From positions 1-64,000 of the forward strand of contig NZ_QWLA01000004.1 in the NCBI RefSeq assembly GCF_003574095.1: a stretch of 64,000 nucleotides of DNA, in the 5' to 3' direction. A program made the position numbers and the translations under genes. The notes beneath the pieces are model-generated. The model made no database searches. It worked only from the letters and a program-made list of their open reading frames with translations, and was not told the origin of the DNA. Below are positions 8,953 through 16,671 of the stretch, one piece after another. This DNA is from Calidithermus roseus (GTDB lineage: Bacteria; Deinococcota; Deinococci; Deinococcales; Thermaceae). Each line of letters starts with the position of its first letter. Positions within the stretch are counted from its first letter, which is position 1.

Positions 8953-10830
8953 TTGAGCACCCAACGACTGACCGTGGCCCAGGCCCTCGTAAAGTTCCTG
9001 GCCGCCCAGCACTCCGAGCGAGATGGCCGGCGGATGCGCCTGATCGCGGGGGTGTGGGCCATATTCGGCCACGGCAACGTATCCGGCCTGGGGCAGGCCC
9101 TGGAAGAGTACGGCGACGAGGTGGGTCTGCCCACCTACCGCCCGCAGAACGAGCAGGCCATGGTGCATACGGCAGCGGCCTACGCCAAGCACACGAGCCG
9201 CATGAGCACCTTCGCCTGCACGGCTTCGGTGGGCCCCGGCTCACTCAACATGATCACCGCCGCGGCGGGCGCGACCATCAACCGCCTGCCGGTGCTGCTC
9301 TTGCCCTCGGACTACTTCGCCAACCGCCTGCCCGACCCCGTCCTGCAACAGCTCGAGCACCCCCTCGAGCACGACGTGAGCGTCAACGACGCCTTCCGCC
9401 CGGTGAGCCGTTTCTTCACCCGTATCACCCGGCCCTCTCAGCTCCTCAGCGCGCTGCCCGAGGCCATGCGCGTGCTCACCGACCCCGCCGAGACCGGAGC
9501 GGTCACCATCTGTCTGCCGGAGGACGTGCAGACCGAAGCTTACGACTGGCCCGAGGGCTTCTTCGCCCCCAGGGTGTGGCGCATCCGCCGCCCCGCGCCC
9601 GAGCCGGAAGTGGTGGGGCAGGTGGCTGAGCTCATCAAGGAGGCCAAGCGCCCGCTGATCGTGACCGGGGGCGGCACGCTCTACTCCGAAGCCCACGCCC
9701 AGCTCGCCGCTTTCGCCCAGACCTATGGCATTCCGGTGGCCGAGTCGCAGGGGGGCAAGGGGGCCTTGCCCTGGGATCACCCCATGTGCGTGGGCGCGGT
9801 GGGTTCGAACGGGGGAACCGCCGCCAACCGGTTGGCCAAAGAGGCCGATCTGGTCCTCGCCATCGGCACCCGGCTGGGCGACTTCGTCACCGCCTCCAAG
9901 ACCGCCTTTCAGAACCCGCAGGTGAAGTTCGTCGGGGTGAACGTGCTCCCCTTCGACGCGGGCAAGCTGAATGGCCTGTCGCTGGTGGCCGATGCCCGGC
10001 GGGCCCTGGAAGCGCTCGACCAGGCCCTGAAGGGCTTCGTGGGCACTGCGCCCTCCTACCGCGAAGAGGTCGCCCGGCTCAAGAAGGAGTGGGACGAGTT
10101 GGTCCAGGGCTACCGCACGCCCAAGTCCGAGAAAAAGGAGATGGCTCAGGCCGAGGTCATCGGCCTGACCAACGAAACCTTCGGCGGCAAGGTCACCGTG
10201 ATCTGCGCGGCGGGGAGCCTGCCGGGCGATTTGCTCAAGCTCTGGCGCTGCGAAGACCCCAAGGCCTATCACCTCGAGTACGGCTTCTCCTGCATGGGCT
10301 ACGAGATTCCCGCCGGGCTGGGGGTGGCGATGGCCGAGCCGGGGCGCGAGGTGGTGGTCTTCGTGGGGGACGGCACCTACTTGATGATGAACTCGGAGAT
10401 CGTCACGGCAGTGGCCGAGGGGCTGGGCTTCACGGTGATGCTGATTGACAACAAGGCCTTCGGTTCGATTCGTGGCCTGCAGATGTCGCTGGGCTCGCCT
10501 TCTTTCAACAACGAGCTGCGACGGCGCGACGATAGGACGGGCCGCACCGACGGGGCACCGCTCGAGGTGGACTTCGCCGCCCACGCCAGGGCCATGGGGG
10601 CCAGCGTGTGGAGCCCCAAAAACTACCGCGAGCTGGAAGAAGCCCTCAAACAGGCCCGCAAAGCCAGGGGCGTGAGGGTGATTGTGGTTCCGGTGAGCAT
10701 AGACGACCGCGTTCCGGCCTTTGAGAGCTGGTGGGACGTGCCGGTGGCCGAGGTATCGGGCCAGCCGGAGGTCAGGAAGGCCCGCGAGGAGTACGAAGCC
10801 TACCTGAAGAAGCAGCGGCGCTATTTCTGA
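8953..10830 (+). CDS. iolD: 3D-(3,5/4)-trihydroxycyclohexane-1,2-dione hydrolase
   Basis: IolD is a thiamine-diphosphate enzyme that opens the inositol-derived ring dione to 5-deoxy-glucuronate. The 625-aa protein has the domain order of TPP enzymes: N-terminal pyrimidine-binding part (LPTYRPQNEQAMVHTAAAYAK), middle domain (LIVTGGGTLYSEAHAQL) and a C-terminal GDGTYLMMNSEIVTA motif for Mg-diphosphate binding. The start is TTG at 8953, supported by AAAGGAGG seven bases upstream. Its length equals that of known IolD proteins. It lies between iolG and iolE. Confidence 0.93.
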   Translation: MSTQRLTVAQALVKFLAAQHSERDGRRMRLIAGVWAIFGHGNVSGLGQALEEYGDEVGLPTYRPQNEQAMVHTAAAYAKHTSRMSTFACTASVGPGSLNMITAAAGATINRLPVLLLPSDYFANRLPDPVLQQLEHPLEHDVSVNDAFRPVSRFFTRITRPSQLLSALPEAMRVLTDPAETGAVTICLPEDVQTEAYDWPEGFFAPRVWRIRRPAPEPEVVGQVAELIKEAKRPLIVTGGGTLYSEAHAQLAAFAQTYGIPVAESQGGKGALPWDHPMCVGAVGSNGGTAANRLAKEADLVLAIGTRLGDFVTASKTAFQNPQVKFVGVNVLPFDAGKLNGLSLVADARRALEALDQALKGFVGTAPSYREEVARLKKEWDELVQGYRTPKSEKKEMAQAEVIGLTNETFGGKVTVICAAGSLPGDLLKLWRCEDPKAYHLEYGFSCMGYEIPAGLGVAMAEPGREVVVFVGDGTYLMMNSEIVTAVAEGLGFTVMLIDNKAFGSIRGLQMSLGSPSFNNELRRRDDRTGRTDGAPLEVDFAAHARAMGASVWSPKNYRELEEALKQARKARGVRVIVVPVSIDDRVPAFESWWDVPVAEVSGQPEVRKAREEYEAYLKKQRRYF

Positions 10831-10909
10831 GGAGAAGCTAGATACCAAACGCTTATGACCTAAGCCCTTGGTGAAGGCGCCGGCACTCATGCGAAAGGAA
10901 CACTGAACG

Positions 10910-11836
10910 ATGGCAATCCGTTTTGGCAACGCACCGTGCAGTTGGGGCACCATCGAGGGGTGGGGGCAGGGCATCGGCTATAGCCAGATGCTCGACGAAC
11001 TCAAGGCCTCCGGCTATGACGGGACCGAGCTGGGCGACTGGGGCTACATGCCCACCGACCCCGAGCGGTTGCGGCTCGAGCTCACCTCGCGCGGCCTGAC
11101 CATGCTGGGGGCCTACGAGGGGGTCTACCTGCTCGAGCCCGCCCTGCATGCCGCAGGCGAGCAGCGGGTGCTGCGCACGGCCCGCCTGTTGAAGAGCGTG
11201 GCCGACGTGGGCGACGGCTGGAAGCCCTTCGTGGTGCTGGCCGACGAGCACAGCCGCGACAAGGTGCGCTTCGAGAACGCCGGGCGCGTCCGGCCTGAGA
11301 TGAGCCTCAGCACCCAGCAGTGGAAGGTCTTCGCCTCGGGGGCGGAGCGCATCGCCAGGGCCGTCCACGACGAGACCGGCCTGCGCACGGTGTTCCACCA
11401 CCACTGCGCGGGCTACGTCGAGGCCCCCTGGGAGATCGAAGCCTTCCTCGAGCACACCGACGGCACAATCATTGGGCTGGTGTTCGACACGGGCCACTAC
11501 CTCTACGGGACAGGCGCCAACGAGCCCTCTGAAGTGCTGGAGGGCCTCGAGCGCTTCCGTGAACGAATCTGGTACGTCCACTACAAGGACTGCCACCCCG
11601 GTATCGCCGCCGAGGCCCGCGAGAAGGGCTGGAACTACAAGGAGGCTATCGGGCGGGGCGTGTTCTGCGAGCTGGGCAAGGGCCAGATCGACTTTGGCGC
11701 GGTGACCAGAAAGCTGACGTCGCTAGGCTACGATGGCTGGATTACGGTGGAGCAGGACGTGCTGCCCGGCATGGGCGAACCCAAGGAGAGCGCCAGGCGC
11801 AACCGCGACTACCTGCGGGCCGTGACCGGGATCTAA
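10910..11836 (+). CDS. iolE: myo-inosose-2 dehydratase
   Basis: IolE removes water from 2-keto-myo-inositol to give the ring dione used by IolD. The 308-aa protein has the xylose-isomerase-like TIM barrel: an N-terminal FGNAPCSWGTIEGWGQGI, metal-site segments around TVFHHHCAGYVEAPWE and GLVFDTGHYLYG, and the WYVHYKDCHPG motif typical of IolE. A GAAAGGAAC element precedes the ATG. Its TAA overlaps the ribosome-binding site of the aldolase gene. Confidence 0.93.
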   Translation: MAIRFGNAPCSWGTIEGWGQGIGYSQMLDELKASGYDGTELGDWGYMPTDPERLRLELTSRGLTMLGAYEGVYLLEPALHAAGEQRVLRTARLLKSVADVGDGWKPFVVLADEHSRDKVRFENAGRVRPEMSLSTQQWKVFASGAERIARAVHDETGLRTVFHHHCAGYVEAPWEIEAFLEHTDGTIIGLVFDTGHYLYGTGANEPSEVLEGLERFRERIWYVHYKDCHPGIAAEAREKGWNYKEAIGRGVFCELGKGQIDFGAVTRKLTSLGYDGWITVEQDVLPGMGEPKESARRNRDYLRAVTGI

Positions 11837-11846
11837 GGAGGTGGCG

Positions 11847-12854
11847 ATGCTGCTGGACGCGCTGCAAGCACGCGAACTCTTCAAGCTGGCCCTGGAGCGG
11901 CGTTTTGCGGTACTGGCGGTCAACGTAGACAGCCCCGCCGCCATCACCGACTGCCTCGAGGCGGCCCGCCGGACGCAGGCTCCCATCATCCTCGAGGCCA
12001 GCCTGTGGCAACTCAACGGCCACAGCTTTGGAGCCGGGGATGCCCTCACCGGGATGGCCCGCTTCATTGCTCAACTCGCAGTGCTTGCCGCTTCCAAGCG
12101 CTATGGCAATGTCCCGGTGGTCTACCACACCGACCATATCAAAGGCCCCCAGACCCTGGAGATTCTGAGCGCTGCGATTCGGGGTCTGCCGGTAAAGTTC
12201 GGTGAGACCGAGGCGCGGCTGCGGGCTTCCACGCTTTCGCTGGACTCCTCCGAATTATCCGAGGCGGAAAATATCGCCACCATTAACCAGCTTTGCCAGG
12301 TCGCAGCCGAAACCGGGGTCGAGGTCACCCTCGAGATGGAAGCCGGAGTGGATGAGGGTCTGACCCCGCTCGAGGTCGCCGAGCGTCTGCTGGGCAGCGT
12401 CGAGCGCGAGCACCCCGGCAAGGTCTACCTGTGGGCACCGGGGGTGGGTACGCGGCATGGTCTGGGCGAGCAGAGCGCTTTTTCAGCCGATGCGGTAGCT
12501 CAACACCAGGCCTTTGCCTCTGAGCTCACCGGGCGGCCTATCGGCATCGTGCTGCATGGCTCGTCGGGCTTGAGCCAAGCCAGCTTGCAGGCGGCGGTAC
12601 AGGCGGGGGTGTGTAAGGTTAACTGGTCGTCGGAAAGCCTTTTGGTGCGCTCGAGGGCCGCCCAGGAGTACTACGCCACCCATGCCGCCGAACTAGAGCC
12701 AGCTCACCCTCGCTGGAAGGCCGCTGCCATGGACGACGGGCTACAAAGCTACATTGCACAGCGCTATGTTCCGGTGGTAATGGAGCGCATCCGGCTCCTG
12801 GGCGGGTCGGGCATGGCGACGCTGCTGCTGGAACGCCTGGGGGTGTCGGCGTGA
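11847..12854 (+). CDS. iolJ: class II fructose-bisphosphate aldolase family protein (IolJ-like)
   Basis: This 335-aa protein belongs to the class II (zinc) aldolase family. VVYHTDHIKGPQTLEIL aligns with the metal-binding HxDH region, and GTRHGLG and VLHGSSGLS are the later substrate and metal segments. In inositol catabolism IolJ cleaves 2-deoxy-5-keto-gluconate 6-phosphate to DHAP and malonate semialdehyde. The ATG at 11847 is chosen because AAGGAGG (11835-11841) overlaps the alternative GTG at 11841. It overlaps iolC by GTGA. The sequence is divergent, so the precise substrate is inferred from its position. Confidence 0.78.
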   Translation: MLLDALQARELFKLALERRFAVLAVNVDSPAAITDCLEAARRTQAPIILEASLWQLNGHSFGAGDALTGMARFIAQLAVLAASKRYGNVPVVYHTDHIKGPQTLEILSAAIRGLPVKFGETEARLRASTLSLDSSELSEAENIATINQLCQVAAETGVEVTLEMEAGVDEGLTPLEVAERLLGSVEREHPGKVYLWAPGVGTRHGLGEQSAFSADAVAQHQAFASELTGRPIGIVLHGSSGLSQASLQAAVQAGVCKVNWSSESLLVRSRAAQEYYATHAAELEPAHPRWKAAAMDDGLQSYIAQRYVPVVMERIRLLGGSGMATLLLERLGVSA

Positions 12855-13861
12855 GCACGCACTATGACCTCATCACCATGGGCCGTTCCTCGATTGACCT
12901 TTATTCCAACGACGTCGGAGCGGCTTTCCCCGACATCACCTCCTTTGGGGCCTACATCGGTGGGAGCCCGCTCAACATCGCGGTTGGGGCCAGTCGTCTT
13001 GGGCTCAGGGCCGCGCTGCTGACGGCGGTGGGGGTGGACAAAATAGGGGAGTTCATCGTCGAGCGGCTCAAGCGCGAAAAAGTGGAGACCCGCTTTATCC
13101 CGCAAAAGCCCGGAACCCGCACCTCGGCGGTGGTGCTGGGCATCGAGCCTCCGGATAAATTCCCCATCACCTTCTACCGCGAGAACGCTGCCGATATCCA
13201 GCTTTCGATCGATGATGTGCTCAACACGCCCATTGGCCAGGCCAGAGCCGTGCAGCTTTCTGGCGTGGCCCTGGCCAAAGAGCCCAGCCGCAGCGCCACC
13301 TTTTTTGCCGCCGAACAGGCCAAGGCTGGGGGGGCCACGGTCTTTTTGGATCTCGACTTTCGAGCCGACGGCTGGCATGACCCCCGCGCCTACGGGGTGC
13401 AAATCCGCGCCTTATTGCCGATGGTGGACGTGGCCATCGGCACCGAGGAAGAGATCAACGCGGCCATGCTGCGCCGAGCCGAGGACATCACCATCCGCCA
13501 CTCGCAGATCACCGCGCCGGAAATCCGGGGCGACGTAGAGGCCAACATCCGGGCGCTGCTGGGCAGGGGGGTGGAGGCCCTGGTGGTCAAACGCGGGGCC
13601 AGAGGAGCCGATGTGTACTTGCAGGATGGCCGCATCGTGAATGCTCCGGGTTTTAAGGTGGAAGTGCTCAGCGTGTTGGGTGCGGGGGATGCTTTTGCAG
13701 CGGGCTTTATCTATGGGCGTTTGCAGGGCTGGGACTGGTACCACAGCGCCCGCATGGGCAATGCCTGTGGGGCCATCGTGGTGACCCGCATCGGTTGCGC
13801 CGACTTCATGCCCTACCTCGATGAGGTGCTGGCTTTTATCGAGTCCAAGGGAGGGTTCTGA
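12851..13861 (+). CDS. iolC: 5-dehydro-2-deoxygluconokinase
   Basis: IolC phosphorylates 2-deoxy-5-keto-gluconate. The 336-aa PfkB-family sugar kinase shows an N-terminal IGGSPLNIAVGASRLGL substrate motif and the C-terminal anion-hole motif VLGAGDAFAAGFIYG with its catalytic Asp. The start is a GTG that overlaps the aldolase stop. The SQITAPEIRGDVEANIRALL stretch is typical of the IolC subgroup. The neighbours on both sides are inositol genes. Confidence 0.9.
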   Translation: MSTHYDLITMGRSSIDLYSNDVGAAFPDITSFGAYIGGSPLNIAVGASRLGLRAALLTAVGVDKIGEFIVERLKREKVETRFIPQKPGTRTSAVVLGIEPPDKFPITFYRENAADIQLSIDDVLNTPIGQARAVQLSGVALAKEPSRSATFFAAEQAKAGGATVFLDLDFRADGWHDPRAYGVQIRALLPMVDVAIGTEEEINAAMLRRAEDITIRHSQITAPEIRGDVEANIRALLGRGVEALVVKRGARGADVYLQDGRIVNAPGFKVEVLSVLGAGDAFAAGFIYGRLQGWDWYHSARMGNACGAIVVTRIGCADFMPYLDEVLAFIESKGGF

Positions 13862-13919
13862 TGTCCGGGCGTAAGTTGAGGCTCTGGTTGCGAAGCGCTG
13901 AGTGCTAGGGAGAACGAAT

Positions 13920-14924
13920 ATGTCAAAGAGCTTTGGAGTGGCTTTATTGGGTGCAGGACGAATGGGCATAGAGCATGCGCGTACCATGCTGGGCGTGGCC
14001 GAGGCCCGGGTGCTGGCGGTGGCCGACCCCAATACCCAAGCAGCGGAGGCGGCTCGTACCCTGCTGCGGGCAGAGAAGGTCTATGCCGAGCCTGAGGAGG
14101 CCATTCGCCATCCCGGCGTGGAGGCAGTGGTCATCGTCACGCCCACCGACACCCACGCCCGCTACATCGAGCTAGCGGCTCTGGCCGGCAAAGCCATCTT
14201 CTGCGAAAAACCCGTAGCCAAGGACCTGGGAGAGACCCGGCGGGTGCTCGAGGTCGTGAGGCGCAAAGGGGTGCCCTTCCAGATCGGCTTCCAGCGCCGC
14301 TACGACCCGCCCTATCAGCAGGCCAAGAGCAAGATCGAGGCGGGGGAGATCGGGCAGGTCGAGCAGTTTATCGCGGTGATGCGCGACCCCGCCCCGGCCC
14401 CCCTCGAGTACCTCAAGGGCTCCGGGGGCATCTTCATCGACCAGTCCATCCACGACATCGACTGCGCGCGCTTTTTGGTGGGGGAGGTGGAGGAGGTCCA
14501 CGCCTGGGGCGCGGTCAGGGTGGACCCCCAGATCGGCGAGATCGGCGACGTGGACACCACCAACCTGAGCCTGCGCTTCACGAATGGCGCGCTGGGGGTC
14601 ATCCAGAACTCGAGGCGGGCGGTGTATGGCTACGACGTGCGCACCGAGGTCTTCGGCTCAGGGGGCAAGCTGGTGATGGACGCTACCCCCAAGACCCCTC
14701 TGTGGCAGTACGGTAGCGGGGTCAAGGCCGACCACTACCACTTCTTCATGGACCGCTTCAAGGAAGCCTACCGGCTGGAACTCGAGGCCTTCTTCCGCTT
14801 CCTGAGCAGGGGGGAGACCCCCACTCCTGGAGCCAGGGACGCCCTCGAGTCCCTGCGCATCGCGCTGGCGGCGACCAGGAGCCTCAAAGAGGGGCGGGCG
14901 GTGCGGCTGGAGGAGGTCACATGA
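13920..14924 (+). CDS. iolG: Gfo/Idh/MocA-family inositol 2-dehydrogenase, copy 2
   Basis: This 334-aa paralogue of the dehydrogenase at 7870 has a Rossmann motif (LLGAGRMGIEHARTMLG), a CEKPVAKDLGE lysine motif and the same IGFQRRYDPPYQQAK and GGIFIDQSIHDIDCARFLVGE segments. The ATG at 13920 follows AGGGAGA; earlier in-frame codons lack a site. It lies between iolC and iolB and overlaps iolB by ATGA. Having two copies suggests myo- plus scyllo- or chiro-inositol use, or interconversion of inososes. Confidence 0.85.
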   Translation: MSKSFGVALLGAGRMGIEHARTMLGVAEARVLAVADPNTQAAEAARTLLRAEKVYAEPEEAIRHPGVEAVVIVTPTDTHARYIELAALAGKAIFCEKPVAKDLGETRRVLEVVRRKGVPFQIGFQRRYDPPYQQAKSKIEAGEIGQVEQFIAVMRDPAPAPLEYLKGSGGIFIDQSIHDIDCARFLVGEVEEVHAWGAVRVDPQIGEIGDVDTTNLSLRFTNGALGVIQNSRRAVYGYDVRTEVFGSGGKLVMDATPKTPLWQYGSGVKADHYHFFMDRFKEAYRLELEAFFRFLSRGETPTPGARDALESLRIALAATRSLKEGRAVRLEEVT

Positions 14925-15781
14925 ACTCGCCCCACCACCTCAGGCCCCGTTCGGGTGTGGGCAACCTCGTCGAGGTGAGCCCGGCTTCGGCGGGGTGGAA
15001 GTACCTCTCCTTCCAGGCCATCGCCCTTCCGGCGGGCTATACCCACGAGAGCCGTTCCGACGGTCGGGAGGTGGCCCTGGTGCCGCTGTCGGGTGCGATA
15101 CAGGTCGAGGTCGGGACCCAGTCCTTCGAGCTAAAACGCAAGGATGTTTTTTCCGAGCTGCCTTCGGTCTTGTACCTGCCGCCACGCACCGAATACGTGG
15201 TCCAGGTGGTCACGGATGCCGAGTTTGCCCTGGGGAGCGCGCCCGCGGAGGGACGCTACCCCGTGCGGCTGTTCAGGCCCGAGGAAATCCGAGTGGAGAT
15301 ACGGGGGGGAGCCAACGCCACGCGCCAGGTGTCGCACATCCTGGGGCCACACCTTCCTGCCGAACGCCTGCTGCTCTACGAGGTCTACACGCCCTCGGGC
15401 TTCTGGTCGGGCTGGCCGCCGCACCGCCATGACGGACGCATGGGCTCGCTCTACATCGAGGAGACCTATTACTACAAGATCAGTCCCCAGACCGGCTGGG
15501 CCATTCACCGCAACTACAGCCCCGAAGACGGCCTGGACGAGCTTCTGCTGGCTAAGGACGGCGATCTGATCCTCGCGCCCAGGGGCTATCATCCGGTTGT
15601 GGCGCCGCCCGGGTCCAACGTCTACTACCTCAACTACATGGCCGGCGAAGCCCTCAACGAGCAGCGGGCCACGCCGCCCGTGGATGACCCCGATTGGGGC
15701 TGGATGCGAGAGGACTGGGCGGGGAAGCCGCTGAAACTTCCCGTCGGGGGCGGGTCGGAAGGGGAAGGGGGTAAGGGGTGA
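14921..15781 (+). CDS. iolB: 5-deoxy-glucuronate isomerase
   Basis: IolB converts 5-deoxy-glucuronate to 2-deoxy-5-keto-gluconate. The 286-aa bicupin protein carries GFWSGWPPHRHDGRMGSLYIEETYYYKI, the metal-binding His-X-His and Glu block of this family, and PRGYHPVVAPPGSNVYYLNYMAG near the end. It is the last structural gene of the inositol run. A hairpin-forming gaaaaggtgaaaag repeat lies directly after it, before the regulator gene. Confidence 0.93.
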   Translation: MNSPHHLRPRSGVGNLVEVSPASAGWKYLSFQAIALPAGYTHESRSDGREVALVPLSGAIQVEVGTQSFELKRKDVFSELPSVLYLPPRTEYVVQVVTDAEFALGSAPAEGRYPVRLFRPEEIRVEIRGGANATRQVSHILGPHLPAERLLLYEVYTPSGFWSGWPPHRHDGRMGSLYIEETYYYKISPQTGWAIHRNYSPEDGLDELLLAKDGDLILAPRGYHPVVAPPGSNVYYLNYMAGEALNEQRATPPVDDPDWGWMREDWAGKPLKLPVGGGSEGEGGKG

Positions 15782-15860
15782 AGAGGTGAAAAGGCAAAAA
15801 GGTGAAAAGCCCGGCCGGTTACTCGCTTTTCACCTTTTTACCCGTTAACCTTTTCACCTG
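15782..15860. repeat. gaaaaggtgaaaag inverted repeat, copy 1
   Basis: A purine-rich arm (aggtgaaaaggcaaaaaggtgaaaag in two pieces) is followed by its complement (cttttcaccttttt, then ccttttcacct) across a short GC-rich loop, forming a strong long hairpin. The same design occurs at 34130-34208 between sufB and sufC. It separates iolB from the DeoR gene and could act as a terminator or processing site. Confidence 0.7.
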
Positions 15861-15867
15861 GGTCTTT

Positions 15868-16671
15868 ATGAAAACCGAGGATCGGCGCAGGAAGATCATC
15901 GAGCTCCTGGAGCAGAAGGGTTCGGTTTTGGTGGAAGACCTGGCGGCTGAGTTCCAGGTCAGCCAGGTCACCATCCGCAAGGACCTGACGGAACTGGAAA
16001 GCCGCGGCCTGCTGCACCGTACCCACGGCGGGGCGACCTTCGCCCACAAGAGCCTGTTCAACCCCTCCTTCCGCGAGAAGGTCAACCTGCAACAAGCGGA
16101 GAAGCAGGCCATCGCCACGGCAGCCCTGGAGTACATTGAAGAGGGCGATTCCATCATTCTGGACGCGGGTACGACCAGCCTCACCCTGGCCCGATTCCTC
16201 AAGCACCGTTTCCGCTCGCTTTACATCATCACCAACTCGGTGCCCATCGCCCTCGAGCTCTCCGAGACCCGCTGGGAGGTGCTGCTCACGGGCGGCCAGG
16301 TGCGCCACCACAGCATGGCCCTCATCGGCCCGGCGGCGGTGCGCACCCTCGAGGTCTACCACGCCGACAAGGCCTTCATGTGCGCGACGGGAGTCTCGAT
16401 CCACAAGGGCTACAGCACCCCCAACCCCTACGAGGCCCAGACCAAGCAGGCCATGATCCAGTCGGTGGACACAGCCTATGCCCTGATCGATTCCAGCAAG
16501 CTGGGGCGGGCGACTTTGGCCAGCTTCGCCGCGCTGGAGGAGATCGACCTGCTCATCACCGACGAGGGCGCGCCGAAGGATTTCTTGCAGCACCTCGAGC
16601 GCCAGGGGCTGAAGTACCGGATCGCCAAGCTCGAGCGCCTGCCCCTCAAACACGCGTCGAGGGCGGGCTGA
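15868..16671 (+). CDS. DeoR-family transcriptional regulator (probable inositol repressor)
   Basis: The 267-aa protein has an N-terminal DeoR helix-turn-helix ([35 protein letters not shown], then RTHGGA) and a C-terminal sugar-phosphate sensor domain ([18 protein letters not shown]). The ATG at 15868 matches the family start; the upstream GTG in frame lies within the repeat hairpin. Its position after iolB suggests it controls the cluster in response to a pathway phosphate ester, as IolR does in Bacillus. This role is inferred. Confidence 0.85.
   Translation: MKTEDRRRKIIELLEQKGSVLVEDLAAEFQVSQVTIRKDLTELESRGLLHRTHGGATFAHKSLFNPSFREKVNLQQAEKQAIATAALEYIEEGDSIILDAGTTSLTLARFLKHRFRSLYIITNSVPIALELSETRWEVLLTGGQVRHHSMALIGPAAVRTLEVYHADKAFMCATGVSIHKGYSTPNPYEAQTKQAMIQSVDTAYALIDSSKLGRATLASFAALEEIDLLITDEGAPKDFLQHLERQGLKYRIAKLERLPLKHASRAG

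Noticed and set aside
9241-10974. 577-codon minus-strand open frame opposite iolD
   Set aside because: Shadow of the well-supported TPP enzyme gene; no motif in the antisense translation.
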